64,000 bases of DNA. Origin: Chloroflexota bacterium (lineage in GTDB: Bacteria; Chloroflexota; Anaerolineae; Aggregatilineales; Phototrophicaceae). Made by a program: the position numbers and the translations under genes. The notes below the pieces were generated by a model. The model did not search any database and was not told the DNA's origin. It saw nothing but the letters and a program-made list of their open reading frames with translations. The number at the start of each line of letters is the position of its first letter. The stretch's first letter is position 1. The DNA lies in the NCBI GenBank assembly GCA_011523705.1, contig WTGC01000140.1, positions 62,001 to 126,000 on the forward strand, written 5' to 3'. Shown here piece by piece: positions 34,515-43,544 of this stretch.

Positions 34515-36116
34515 CTAGTCGAAGGCGCGGTAACGCCACTCGCCGCCCACCATCGTACCCAAGACCTTGAGCTCGAGGATTTCCTCGGGCTCAACCTGAT
34601 AGATATCGCGATCGAGCACGATTAGGTCAGCGAGGAAGCCCTCAGCCAATTTCCCCAATCTGTCTTCCATTCGCGCCGCATAAGCCGGTCCATGTGTGAA
34701 ACCGAGAAGCGATTCATGCAGACTGAGTCGCGCCTCCGGGTGCCAGCCACCGGCCGGTTGGCCGTCGCGCTCGCGGGTTACCGCGGCATGAATTCCGATG
34801 AAGGGATCAAGGGGTTCCACCGGCGCATCGGAGCCAAAAACCACGCGCGCGCCCTGATCCAATTGCAGGCGCGGATTGTAGGCGTATACGGTTCGCTCGC
34901 CCCAATAGCGCACGGCAGTGATCCTGTCGGTGGTGGCGTGGATGGGCTGCATGGAGGCGATGACATCCAGTTCCGCCAGGCGACCGGCATCGCTCGGATG
35001 AATAATCTGGACGTGCTCAATGCGATGACGCCGATCTTGAGTCTGGACGCCTCGTTCCGCTTCCTCGCGGCGCACGACTTCGAAGACATCCAGCGTGTCA
35101 TGAACCGCTTTGTCGCCGATGGCGTGAATACACGACGGCAAGCCGAATGCGCTGGCGCGGCTGACGTATTCGATCATCTCTTCCTTGTCGACGACAGCCA
35201 TTCCGTAGTTGCTCGGCTCGCCCTGATATGGCTCGAACATCAGAGCAGTCTTTGGTCCCAACGCGCCATCGGCGAAGAGTTTTAGCGCGCCGATGCGGAT
35301 CCAATCATCGCCGAATCCGCTGCGAATACCGGAATCCAGCGCCGCGCCCAGCCACTGCTGATTGATCTGTTTCAGCGCGCGCAATGACAACTCGCCGCGT
35401 TCACGAAGCACTTGCAAGGCAGCCAAACAAGATGGTTCGTCGAAGTCATGAATCATCGTGATGCCACAATGCAGCGCATGGTTTTGCGCCTCCAGCATCA
35501 GGTCCGCCAGCTCGTCGACAGTCGGTCTCGGTATGCGTTCGCTGACCAGATCCATCGCCGTCTCCAGTAAAATCCCGGTCGCCGCGCCATCAGCATCGCG
35601 CTGGATCTGACCGCCCTCGGGGTCGGAGGTGCTGTCGCTGATGCCGGCGCGCTGCAGTGCCGCCGAATTGACCCAGGCGGCATGTCCGCTCTTGGCGCTT
35701 AAATAGACGGGATGCGCTGGCGCGACCGCATCAAGATCTTGCCTTGTCGGAAACGCGCGGTCGGGCCACAAGTCTTGCGCCCAGCCTTGTCCCTGCACCC
35801 AAACTTCCGCAGGCGTCTCGTGAACGCGCTCCCGCACCCGTTCGACCGCAATCGATTTGTCGGAAACTTCAAATACATTGACCGATCGCATCGCGAGAGC
35901 TTGCGCCTCCCAGTGCAGATGCGCGTCGGTCAGCCCGGGCAGGACCGTCTTGCCGTCCAGATTGACGAACTTGGTCGCCGCATTTGCCAGCCTCCGGACT
36001 TGGTCATCGGCGCCCAGCGCGACGACGCGGCCGTAGCTGAGGGCGATAGCCTGGACGCGTGGCTGCTTGTTGTCCAGCGTAATGATATTCCCGCCCAGGA
36101 GAATGGTATCAATCAT
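34515..36116 (-). CDS. Amidohydrolase family 3 (YtcJ-like) metal-dependent hydrolase
   Basis: 533 residues, cytosolic. The first strand motif LPGLTDAHLHW gives the HxH metal pair; GHAAWVNSAAL, MIHDFDEPSC, HAIGDKAVHDTLDVFE, RHRIEHVQII and FGSDAPVEPLDPFIGIHAAVTR match the family throughout. Substrates of these enzymes are mostly unknown, with N-substituted amino acids and amides in the characterised cases. It begins three bases after the PfkB kinase stop, so the two are cotranscribed. Confidence 0.9.
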   Translation of the reverse strand: MIDTILLGGNIITLDNKQPRVQAIALSYGRVVALGADDQVRRLANAATKFVNLDGKTVLPGLTDAHLHWEAQALAMRSVNVFEVSDKSIAVERVRERVHETPAEVWVQGQGWAQDLWPDRAFPTRQDLDAVAPAHPVYLSAKSGHAAWVNSAALQRAGISDSTSDPEGGQIQRDADGAATGILLETAMDLVSERIPRPTVDELADLMLEAQNHALHCGITMIHDFDEPSCLAALQVLRERGELSLRALKQINQQWLGAALDSGIRSGFGDDWIRIGALKLFADGALGPKTALMFEPYQGEPSNYGMAVVDKEEMIEYVSRASAFGLPSCIHAIGDKAVHDTLDVFEVVRREEAERGVQTQDRRHRIEHVQIIHPSDAGRLAELDVIASMQPIHATTDRITAVRYWGERTVYAYNPRLQLDQGARVVFGSDAPVEPLDPFIGIHAAVTRERDGQPAGGWHPEARLSLHESLLGFTHGPAYAARMEDRLGKLAEGFLADLIVLDRDIYQVEPEEILELKVLGTMVGGEWRYRAFD

Positions 36117-36119
36117 GCA

Positions 36120-36968
36120 TCAGTCCTCGTTCAGTTTCTTCAATTCCAAAGCGATTTCCGCCCCGGTGGGCGCGCTTTCCAAGCCGGCGCGGGTCACCGA
36201 ATACGCCGCTAATTTCCCCGCCAGTCGCACAGCGGTGGCCACGTCACCGCCCAGGACAGTAAGCGATCCCAGAAGCGCCGCCGCGAAGACATCGCCCGCG
36301 CCCGTCAGATCGCGTGGCTCAACCGCGATGCTCTCGTAATGGCGCGTTTCGCCAGCGACGTAATAGGCGCCGCCGCTGCGTCCCTTGGTCACGACCAGAT
36401 GCTTGCATACCCGCCGCATCTCATCGGTCAACTGCGGAAACTGATGGACATCCTCTTCACTGTATACGACGATGTCGATTTGCTTCAACACGTCTTCATC
36501 AAACCAGGGGCGGAACTTGACCAAGCCGCCGTCGTCCCAACGCCGCATCATGCCTTGCAAAGTGAGCATGGTTGTCGCATCAGGAAATTCGCGCGCCCAC
36601 TCCCGCGGATTGATCTCGGCCGCCAGCGGACCCAAGTGCACATAAGGCGCGGACCGCCAGACTGTTGGCACGTCGCTCAACGAGATTGGGCTGGCGGTCG
36701 CGCGCACATATTGCTGGCGTCCGTTTTCGCTGTAGACATTCTCATAAGTAAGGGATTGCTCACTTGGGACGACAACGAGCTCCGCATTTTGCCGTAGTTG
36801 GTCCAGCAGCGGCTCGTCCGCGGCGGCGCTGGACACGATGCCGACTCGGTGGCCAAAGGCGGCGTACGTAGGCGCGGCGTACGAAACAGTGCCGCCCAAC
36901 ATGCGCCCGCCCGGCACGAGATCGGCGGTCATGTGTCCGATTAGCAAAACGTCAATTTCTGTCGTCAA
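36120..36968 (-). CDS. PfkB-family carbohydrate kinase
   Basis: 282 residues, a little short for the family. The C-terminal PfkB signature DLTGAGDVFAAALLGSL holds the catalytic aspartate and anion hole; the N-terminal IDVLLIGHMTADLVPGGRMLGGTVSY replaces the usual GG substrate motif. The substrate, sugar or nucleoside-like, cannot be read. Coupled to the amidohydrolase downstream. Confidence 0.85.
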   Translation of the reverse strand: MTTEIDVLLIGHMTADLVPGGRMLGGTVSYAAPTYAAFGHRVGIVSSAAADEPLLDQLRQNAELVVVPSEQSLTYENVYSENGRQQYVRATASPISLSDVPTVWRSAPYVHLGPLAAEINPREWAREFPDATTMLTLQGMMRRWDDGGLVKFRPWFDEDVLKQIDIVVYSEEDVHQFPQLTDEMRRVCKHLVVTKGRSGGAYYVAGETRHYESIAVEPRDLTGAGDVFAAALLGSLTVLGGDVATAVRLAGKLAAYSVTRAGLESAPTGAEIALELKKLNED

Positions 36969-37053
36969 GGATGCATCTCAACAGGCGTGGATGGATGACC
37001 GCGCGCCGACGCAATGGCTACGCTTATCACGGGACGAACAGCAGCCGAGTCGT

Positions 37054-37791
37054 CTATTTGGGGACGATCGTCACCTTGCGCGCGCGACCTTCGCCCACGC
37101 TGCGGGTGGTCACATCCTGACGGTCCCGCAGCGTCAGGTGTATGATGCGCCGTTCGTTGGCGTGCATCGGCTCAAGCGTGATGGTTCGGCCCTGCTGCAC
37201 GGCTTGTTTGGCCAAGCGCTGCGCCAAGCCGCGAAGCCGGTTTGATCGCCCGGTCTTGTAACCGGCCACATCAATGATGACGTTCGCTCGCCGTTCCAGG
37301 CGCCGGCTGCAGATCAAGCGCACGATATGCTGCAAACAGGACAGGGTTTCGCCGCGGCGCCCGATCAAGCGGTTGATGCGCGCCCCGGTGAGATTGAGCA
37401 TCCAGTGTGGCGCATCGTCCTCATCGTCGTCAGTGCGATGCACCTTGACTTGCGCCTCGATTTGCATTCTCTCCAACAGTTCGACCAGCACTTGCCGGCC
37501 GACGATGGCGTCTTCATCGAGGTCTTCTTCGCCGACTTCCGCCAGCGGCAATCGCTCCTGCTCCTCGGGTTCATCCGTCTCCGGCTCAGCCTCTTCCTCG
37601 ACCGCCTCGCTCTTGCGCCGGCCGATCAATACAATGCGGACCCGCGCCTCGCGCGCGCCGAATCCGAACAAGCCGGTGTTCGGTTCTTCGAGTACTTCAA
37701 TCATCACATCGCCGGGCGTCGCATTGAGTTCAGCCAAACCTTTGCTGATCGCCGCATCGACTGAATTGGCGGTTACTTCGATCATCTCCAT
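37054..37791 (-). CDS. jag: Jag/KhpB-like RNA-binding protein
   Basis: 245 residues. The Jag N-terminal domain (MEMIEVTANSVDAAISKGLAEL ... GLFGFGAREARVRI) is followed by an acidic linker, a KH-II domain around residues 135-195 (NLTGARINRLIGRRGETLSCLQHIV) and the R3H domain (GLAQRLAKQAVQQGRTITLEPMHANERRIIHLTL). It binds RNA, and in other bacteria affects cell envelope and division. It follows yidC after 40 bases, the common order. Confidence 0.93.
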   Translation of the reverse strand: MEMIEVTANSVDAAISKGLAELNATPGDVMIEVLEEPNTGLFGFGAREARVRIVLIGRRKSEAVEEEAEPETDEPEEQERLPLAEVGEEDLDEDAIVGRQVLVELLERMQIEAQVKVHRTDDDEDDAPHWMLNLTGARINRLIGRRGETLSCLQHIVRLICSRRLERRANVIIDVAGYKTGRSNRLRGLAQRLAKQAVQQGRTITLEPMHANERRIIHLTLRDRQDVTTRSVGEGRARKVTIVPK

Positions 37792-37831
37792 GGTTCAGGT
37801 CCTTTGTTCGAGATGCAACCGTGGCAACAGG

Positions 37832-38725
37832 TTATTTCTTGCGCGGCTTCTTCTTCCTGCGCTTTCGAGTCTTCTTGACTGGTTCGTCTTCCTCGAAAAC
37901 GATCTCCACTGGCGCATCGTCGGTTTGCTTTTTCCGGAATAGCTTGTCCAGAACATTGCGCCCTTGCGGGCTGTATTGCACGATGCCGATGAGATTGGAC
38001 GTGACAAAGTAGATCGACAATCCCACCGAAAAAGTCATCGAGAAAAAGCCGAACATGATGGGCATGATGGTCGTCATGCTTTGCATCATTTGTGCTTGTC
38101 CGCCGCGCGGCTTGTCATCTTCATCATCGTCATTCTTGTCTGATTTCTGCTTTGTCGTCATCATCGTTAGCTTTTGCTGCGCCCAGGTTGTAACAAGAAC
38201 GAGTAGCGGCAGAAGCAGCGAATAGTGGGGGTTCTCGGTCGGCGCCAGCGTCAAATCCAATTCGGGCAGAATGCTCGCCAACTGCGGAATCGGGGTCCAC
38301 ATGCGCTGGAGCGGGATCAGAGAATCCAAGCCAGGAATGAGCAGGCGCTCAGACAGATCCACCAACTGAAACGGCGTGGCGGCCAGCGCGAAAAAGATCG
38401 CTTGATACAGCCCAATCAGAATGGGGAACTGAATCACCATTGGGAAGCAGCCGCCAACCGGATTGACTTTGTTCTCCCGATAAAGTTTCATCTGCGCTTG
38501 CGATAGTTTTTCTTTGTCGTTCTTATACTTTTCCTGGAGTTTCTTGAGCTGCGGCTGAACCTGCTGCATTTTCCGCGAGGATTCTTGCTGCTTCGCCAAG
38601 AGCGGATAAGTCAGGAAGCGAATGATGACCGTCAATACGACAATCGCCAGGACAATATCCTGGTTTAGGGCGGCATAGAGCCACGCCAGGATCGTCACGA
38701 ACGGATTAAGAATTAAGTCCCACAT
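37832..38725 (-). CDS. yidC: Membrane protein insertase YidC/Oxa1
   Basis: 297 residues. Inserts membrane proteins alone or with Sec. The first helix carries the groove arginine, R36 in VIIRFLTYPL, then the cytoplasmic coiled hairpin (QQVQPQLKKLQEKYKNDKEK), GGCFPMVIQFPILIGLYQAIF and three more helices. An acidic insert (KSDKNDDDEDDKPRGG) lies in the loop before the last helices, and the tail is very basic (KKTRKRRKKKPRKK), as in YidC proteins that bind ribosomes. No long periplasmic domain is present, so it is the Gram-positive/Oxa1 type. Confidence 0.94.
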   Translation of the reverse strand: MWDLILNPFVTILAWLYAALNQDIVLAIVVLTVIIRFLTYPLLAKQQESSRKMQQVQPQLKKLQEKYKNDKEKLSQAQMKLYRENKVNPVGGCFPMVIQFPILIGLYQAIFFALAATPFQLVDLSERLLIPGLDSLIPLQRMWTPIPQLASILPELDLTLAPTENPHYSLLLPLLVLVTTWAQQKLTMMTTKQKSDKNDDDEDDKPRGGQAQMMQSMTTIMPIMFGFFSMTFSVGLSIYFVTSNLIGIVQYSPQGRNVLDKLFRKKQTDDAPVEIVFEEDEPVKKTRKRRKKKPRKK

Positions 38726-38748
38726 TCAGACATGCCCCCGTCGACGGA

Positions 38749-39924
38749 CTAGCGCGGATAGACCCAGTTCTGGCGGCCATCGACCTCGAACGCTATCAGC
38801 AGCCGGCCGTCATGGACTGAAGTCACAATCAGGAGCGGCTGATCGATTTTCAACGTGTCGCTCGGCATCAGAAGCAGCATGTCGCCCAGCAACTCCGGCA
38901 GAGCATCCACTTCGCGAACATTGATCGGTACGCCATCTCGTTTGTCAAGCCAATAAACCTTGCCATCTCGCGAAGCGACGATCACCCGTTCCATGTAGGC
39001 CAGAGGTCCCGCTCGTATGCCCCGGTCCGCAACTTGGTTCGACCAGATTTCGGCCAGGTTCCTTTCGCTGTCTAGCGCGTGCACGAAGCCGCTGAGATCA
39101 GCCACATAGACGACGCCGTTTTCGTCAATCGCCGGCGTACCCCATACCCAGTTCTGCGTCTCATAACGGCTGAGTATCCGCCCGTCAAGCGAAATCTCAA
39201 AAAAGCTCTTATTGAAGCTGCCGACGTACAGGCGGTCATTCGCCAACAATGGGGTGGATGCGACGCTGCCGCCCAAATCGACCGACCAGACCAGATGCCC
39301 TCTGCTGCGGTCGAGCGCGTATAGGTGGTGATCAATCGAGGGGACGATGATCATGTCCCCAACTAGAAGCGGCGTCGCCCAGACGCCCTCCTCCGTATGG
39401 AAGCGCCAAACCTCGCGGAAATCATCAAGCGACAATGCGCTCAGACCGCCATTCTGATACGGCACGTAGAGGATACCGTCCGCCACGAGCATGCTGGCGA
39501 CGATCTTATCCTGCAGGGGAATCGACTGTTTCACCTCAAGGAGAACCGAATCCACCAACAGCAGCACCCCGCTATTGGCGGCGACGAGCATGGTTTCCGC
39601 GTCAATGACAATCGGCAGCGAATAGAATTGCGCGCCGTCGTTGTTGGAGCCATGCAAGATCCAACTGCGGGGATTGTTCTCGCTGTCCAGCATCGCTTGG
39701 CCGTTTACCGGGTTAATCAGGCGCAGCGGCGCGCCGTTCACTGGGCTCAGAATGGCGACATCATTATTGTAAGCCAGCGCTATGTTCGGCTCGCCATTGA
39801 CGGTAATCATGCCAACAGCGGGCCAACTGACGCCCATGCGAGCGCCGACGCATCCAGATATGGCGAACAAGGCAAAGACCAGGCAAAGAGCGAGCCAGCA
39901 TCGCCTGCGATTCGTTTTAGACAA
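38749..39924 (-). CDS. Lipoprotein with PQQ-like beta-propeller
   Basis: 391 residues. Signal peptide with lipobox FAISGC, lipid at C25. The rest consists of propeller repeats with the W-rich PQQ-type blades: GHLVWSVDLGGSVASTPLLAND, LYVGSFNKSFFEI, TQNWVWGTPAIDENGVVYVADLSG. It resembles BamB in fold, but a Bam complex is not implied, and no pyrroloquinoline enzyme residues are evident. It lies between yidD (two bases away) and yidC (23 bases), so it is cotranscribed with membrane-insertion genes. Confidence 0.88.
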   Translation of the reverse strand: MSKTNRRRCWLALCLVFALFAISGCVGARMGVSWPAVGMITVNGEPNIALAYNNDVAILSPVNGAPLRLINPVNGQAMLDSENNPRSWILHGSNNDGAQFYSLPIVIDAETMLVAANSGVLLLVDSVLLEVKQSIPLQDKIVASMLVADGILYVPYQNGGLSALSLDDFREVWRFHTEEGVWATPLLVGDMIIVPSIDHHLYALDRSRGHLVWSVDLGGSVASTPLLANDRLYVGSFNKSFFEISLDGRILSRYETQNWVWGTPAIDENGVVYVADLSGFVHALDSERNLAEIWSNQVADRGIRAGPLAYMERVIVASRDGKVYWLDKRDGVPINVREVDALPELLGDMLLLMPSDTLKIDQPLLIVTSVHDGRLLIAFEVDGRQNWVYPR

Positions 39925-39926
39925 AA

Positions 39927-40148
39927 TTACTCCTTCGGCGGAACGGGATCATAACCACCTGGATTCAGAGGATGGCAGCGCATGATCCGTCTAATTCCCA
40001 TCCAAGTCCCCTGCACCGGGCCATAAGCCTCGATGGCTTCATACGCATAGACCGAGCATGTCGGCGTGAAGCGACAGGCGCTTGGGAGCAGCGGCGAGAT
40101 GAACCGCTTATACGCCCGAATTGCATTCAGCAGCGCCCAACTGAGCAT
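39927..40148 (-). CDS. yidD: Membrane protein insertion efficiency factor YidD
   Basis: 73 residues with the hallmark [27 protein letters not shown] and the end [17 protein letters not shown]. Conserved cysteines are present. It assists YidC-dependent insertion. It follows rnpA by one base. Confidence 0.95.
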   Translation of the reverse strand: MLSWALLNAIRAYKRFISPLLPSACRFTPTCSVYAYEAIEAYGPVQGTWMGIRRIMRCHPLNPGGYDPVPPKE

Positions 40149-40149
40149 C

Positions 40150-40494
40150 TCAGCAGCTTTCCATTAGCTGCGCCCGTTGCAGCAGCTCATACAATATACG
40201 ATACATTTCGCTGAATGGTTGCCGGATGATGGCGGGCCGCGCCACGACGACGACATCAAATCCTTGATGCATTTCGCCATGTAAGTGAGCGAGTATCGCT
40301 CGCAACCGGCGTTTGCATTTGTTGCGGGCAACGGCCTTCCCAAGTCGCTTTGACGTCACGATCCCGTAACGATTTTGAGGCAACTCGCTTGCGCAAACGC
40401 TGATCTTAAGGTCGCGATGGCGACAAGCGGAGCCCGAACGCTGTACCCGAGCAAAGTCGGATGGTCGGCGCAACCTCAATGCGGATTTCATCAA
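40150..40494 (-). CDS. rnpA: Ribonuclease P protein component RnpA
   Basis: 114 residues. Binds the RNase P RNA and the 5' leader of precursor t[20 protein letters not shown] at the start and [23 protein letters not shown], the RNR-like basic signature, are clear. Its start directly follows the rpmH stop. Confidence 0.94.
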   Translation of the reverse strand: MMKSALRLRRPSDFARVQRSGSACRHRDLKISVCASELPQNRYGIVTSKRLGKAVARNKCKRRLRAILAHLHGEMHQGFDVVVVARPAIIRQPFSEMYRILYELLQRAQLMESC

Positions 40495-40674
40495 TTAGCT
40501 GGCGTTCCAGTTTGTCTTCTTCACATGGTTGGGCGATACGGCAAGTTGGTGACGACCCCGCAGGCGACGAGCCTTGAGAACGCGCCGTCCGCCGCGGGTG
40601 CTCATGCGCTTTCGGAATCCATGCACACGCTTACGCCGGCGAACCTTCGGCTGCCAGGTACGTTTGGTTGACAT
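40495..40674 (-). CDS. rpmH: Ribosomal protein bL34, with C-terminal extension
   Basis: 59 residues from ATG 40674. [21 protein letters not shown] and [21 protein letters not shown] are the L34 core. A tail of about 13 residues ([13 protein letters not shown]) goes beyond the usual end of L34. The promoter is at 40718-40746. rpmH, rnpA, yidD, lipoprotein, yidC and jag form one operon. Confidence 0.95.
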   Translation of the reverse strand: MSTKRTWQPKVRRRKRVHGFRKRMSTRGGRRVLKARRLRGRHQLAVSPNHVKKTNWNAS

Positions 40675-40717
40675 TGATTTTGCCTCTGTCTCGTATTGTC
40701 TTGCACCACAAAGGACA

Positions 40718-40746
40718 AGTATAGTCGAGCAAGGTCGGCGGGTCAA
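40718..40746 (-). promoter_or_regulatory. Promoter of the rpmH-rnpA-yidD-yidC operon
   Basis: Minus strand TTGACC (40741-40746), exactly 17 bases, TATACT (40718-40723), about 45 bases before rpmH. The rest of the 310-base gap up to 40984 holds only the GGGAGG ribosome site (40970-40975) of the next gene; no DnaA boxes are seen. Confidence 0.7.
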
Positions 40747-40984
40747 CCGCTGCTTGGACTTCCCCGCGCTCGCCAATCTATTTGCGATTCACCTTGGACG
40801 GCATCTGTTGAGCGATTCTGGCTAGAATCTTACCATCCAGGTAGCTATCTTTCGTGCAAGTGCCGCTTGACTGAATCCCCAACGATACGTTAGGATTGCA
40901 GCGTCGTAAAACCTGCTATCCCGCTGACATCACATTTGCGCCGACATCTTTCACGTAACGAGCGATTAAGGGAGGTCCCTCGCC

Positions 40985-42568
40985 TTGCTCCCGGCACAAC
41001 ATTGGGCATATAGTTTTTCAATCGGCGCTGAAGACATTGATGGCATCACCAACCTCCTGCTAGATAAAGAAACGCCCCTCTCGGCTGGACAACTCGCAAC
41101 TGAGATCATCCGCAAGCGTGAAGCGAACCTGCGCCAGCAACTGCAGGAGCAGTACCAGGATACCAAAGTCTACCGACCGGCCGACAGTTTCGAAGTCGGC
41201 GATCGGCTCATCTTTTCGCAGTTCGATTACGCCACCGCCAGCGTCGTTGGGCTGCGGACCGGGCAAAGCATTGACCTGAGGCCGCTGAGAATTGCCGCCG
41301 TCAGCTTCGACGACGCCAGCTACGACGGCGAGAACGGACAGCGAGAGTTCGTAGTCGAATACGAGGACGAGCACCCGCTCAACAACCCGGAATTGAACCG
41401 CCACCCCAGCAAGGTGGACTTCAATTATACGTTAGAAGACATCCTCAACGATCCGTCCACGAACATCATTGACCAAGTGAACGATGCCTTGGAGCGCAAT
41501 CCCGATCTCGTGCGCATCGCCGGCACCTGGTTCGTGCATGAACTGATGGTTGAGGTCGACATCGGTCACTTGCATTTGGCGGAAGCCGTGCTGGACATGC
41601 ATGGAGGCGGACCGCTCGAGACCGAGCGCATTCTAAATGAAATCGGCGGGCTGGGCGGCGCGCCAAAGCCTTTGCAGATTTTTTCTCTCAACTATGCGAT
41701 GAATGAAGACGAACGCTTTGACGAAGTAGGACCGGCCCGACAGGTCCTCTGGCATTTGAAACTGCTGCTGCCGCGCATGGTTCGGCAAGTGCCGGCTATC
41801 CTGCAGTATGAACCAATCGAGTATGACCGGCAACTGCTGACCGCAGATATGCTGCAATTGGAATACGATCTGGATGATGAGCATTCGCCGATTACGTCGC
41901 CGCCGCCCGAAGACGAAGTCATGCTGACCTTGACTTATCCTCACCGGCGCGTCGGCACGCTGCCGATCAATTCCGAAACCAAGTACATCTTCCCCGATGC
42001 GAAAACCCCGCGCATCGCCATTACCATGGTGGATGCAATCGACAAAGAAGAATTCGCCTGCTGGGTGGTGCACGAATTCAAATACGTATTTGGCTTGGCG
42101 CCCATATACCAAAAGCATCATCTTCCGGTTGGCGCCTATGTTTACTTGAACCGCACTGACGAACCGAGCCGCATCGAAATCGAATTTGACGATTATCGGC
42201 CGCGCACCGAATGGATCCCGCTGGTAGAGCGGACCGAAAATGACCGTTTGCGATTTAAGACAGCCAAGCGCGCAATTGGCGCCGATTACGACGAACACAT
42301 CATTGTCGGCGTAAGCAATCTGCCCGAGGTCGATAAACTTGGCAAGGACATACAAACGAAGCGCGTAACACTGTCGGAACTCTTGCGCAATTTGGTCACC
42401 GAATTGAGCCGGCAAAATCCGCAAGGCTCGGTACATTCCAAAGTCTTGTACAGCACTTTGAACATCTTGCGCCGCTGCCCGCCTGGTCCGATGTTTGCTA
42501 CGCTCATCTCTAATCCAGACTTTGAATACGTCGGCGGCAACTACTGGAGACCCGGCGTGCAGCCGTAA
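40985..42568 (+). CDS. Unknown 527-residue protein with several winged-helix-like segments
   Basis: Not recognised. Starts at TTG 40985, with a strong GGGAGG nine bases before. At least three segments look like winged helices: about 148-183 (LEDILNDPSTNIIDQVNDALERNPDLVRIAGTWF), about 208-262 (ending MNEDERFDEVGPARQVLWHL) and about 461-525 (VTLSELLRNL ... DFEYVGGNYW). A further helical unit is at 15-65. The pattern helix-helix, then a wing with an aromatic end, is like the HARE/RpoE-delta type. The middle (300-450) is beta-rich. First gene of a three-gene operon at 40985-43436. A DNA or RNA polymerase-linked role is a guess. Confidence 0.55.
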   Translation: MLPAQHWAYSFSIGAEDIDGITNLLLDKETPLSAGQLATEIIRKREANLRQQLQEQYQDTKVYRPADSFEVGDRLIFSQFDYATASVVGLRTGQSIDLRPLRIAAVSFDDASYDGENGQREFVVEYEDEHPLNNPELNRHPSKVDFNYTLEDILNDPSTNIIDQVNDALERNPDLVRIAGTWFVHELMVEVDIGHLHLAEAVLDMHGGGPLETERILNEIGGLGGAPKPLQIFSLNYAMNEDERFDEVGPARQVLWHLKLLLPRMVRQVPAILQYEPIEYDRQLLTADMLQLEYDLDDEHSPITSPPPEDEVMLTLTYPHRRVGTLPINSETKYIFPDAKTPRIAITMVDAIDKEEFACWVVHEFKYVFGLAPIYQKHHLPVGAYVYLNRTDEPSRIEIEFDDYRPRTEWIPLVERTENDRLRFKTAKRAIGADYDEHIIVGVSNLPEVDKLGKDIQTKRVTLSELLRNLVTELSRQNPQGSVHSKVLYSTLNILRRCPPGPMFATLISNPDFEYVGGNYWRPGVQP

Positions 42569-42578
42569 GGAATCACCA

Positions 42579-43019
42579 ATGCCGCTCAATTATCTCATCA
42601 AGCCGAGCGTCGAGACCAAATTCTACATCGATTTTGATTGGTGGGAGCAAAGCCGCGATGATCTGCAGATCTATCTGCGCACGCATTTGACGCCCGATCA
42701 GCAGAAATCGCTGGAGCACAAAGACCTCGGCGAAGTCTATGATTATATTGACCCGCAGACGGGCGAAGTTTCTCAGATGGATGCCCTCGGCCTGGCAATT
42801 CGCGAGTCCGCCATGCGCGATGACTTCATCACTGAGCATATCGGTCTGATCGACAGCGTATTCCGCGTCTTGCTCGTCAACGGCAATGATCCTCTCAATG
42901 CGCTTGAACTTGCGGATCTCACCGGGCGCGATGCCTCAACGATCCTGAAAACGATCGGCGGCCTTCGCATTTACCGCGGCATTCGGCCCTATCACGCAAG
43001 TGCCGGGATTGAAGGTTAA
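42579..43019 (+). CDS. Unknown 146-residue protein with C-terminal winged-helix-like part
   Basis: Starts at ATG 42579 with AAGGA (42567-42571) upstream; the earlier reading overlaps the previous gene. Residues 1-75 are acidic and aromatic (FYIDFDWWEQSRDDL). Residues about 86-135 look like a helix-turn-helix: PLNALELADLTGRDASTILKTIGGLRIYRGIRPY. Middle gene of the operon, ten bases after the 527-residue protein and three bases before the next gene. Function unknown. Confidence 0.55.
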   Translation: MPLNYLIKPSVETKFYIDFDWWEQSRDDLQIYLRTHLTPDQQKSLEHKDLGEVYDYIDPQTGEVSQMDALGLAIRESAMRDDFITEHIGLIDSVFRVLLVNGNDPLNALELADLTGRDASTILKTIGGLRIYRGIRPYHASAGIEG

Positions 43020-43022
43020 GCA

Positions 43023-43436
43023 ATGGCGCGGGTGATCAACACCAACAGCCCCGGCAAGCGCCGCAACGCCCACATGCGCACCATCGCCGAGCTACTGCGC
43101 CATCTCAGCCAGCAGCGAGACGTCAATCAGCAAACGAAAGATATGGTCGCGATGCTCGTCTTCTGCTTGCGCGGCGTCGATCAAACGGTCGAAGAGTCGA
43201 TTGTAGCCTGGGAAAAGCGCGGATATTGGAAGAAAGCGGACGACTTTCAGCAGAAGTGGTGGTGGTCCTCGCTGATGGCGGATGCGATTGAAAAGCTCCT
43301 GCGCGAAGGCGCCTGGGACGAAATTCCCGAGACCATGATCAAGCTCTACCCACATTTCGCCGATATCCAGATCAACAGGATGACCCGCGATCCGGCTGAC
43401 TGGGACGGGGCCTACGCCAGGCTCATGGATCGCTAA
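43023..43436 (+). CDS. Unknown 137-residue helical protein
   Basis: Basic N-terminus (NTNSPGKRRNAHMRT) followed by an all-helical region with many Trp and acids (KKADDFQQKWWWSSLMADAIEKLL) and an end DPADWDGAYARLMDR. No family recognised. It is the last gene of the three-gene unknown operon. The 212 bases after it hold palindromes and the promoter of the next gene. Confidence 0.5.
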   Translation: MARVINTNSPGKRRNAHMRTIAELLRHLSQQRDVNQQTKDMVAMLVFCLRGVDQTVEESIVAWEKRGYWKKADDFQQKWWWSSLMADAIEKLLREGAWDEIPETMIKLYPHFADIQINRMTRDPADWDGAYARLMDR

Positions 43437-43470
43437 GCGCCTCGTTCTAGCTGCCGCGCATTCGCCCCGA

Positions 43471-43505
43471 TTTGGCGCCAAAGCCGCGTCATTCCGTTGG
43501 CGCCA
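43471..43505. repeat. Two copies of the palindrome TTGGCGCCA
   Basis: TTTGGCGCCAAA (43471-43482) is a perfect 12-base palindrome; TTGGCGCCA recurs at 43497-43505, 25 bases on. They lie between the unknown operon and the membrane-protein gene and could be regulator sites; GC-rich palindromes can also arise by chance. Confidence 0.3.
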
Positions 43506-43544
43506 TTTCCCCTTGCCGGCATTCAACTTCCGTTGGCAGGTTTC

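Noticed and set aside
40675..40984. Replication origin next to rpmH
   Set aside because: No TTATCCACA-type DnaA boxes and no dnaA or dnaN gene are found; the gap holds only a promoter and a ribosome site.
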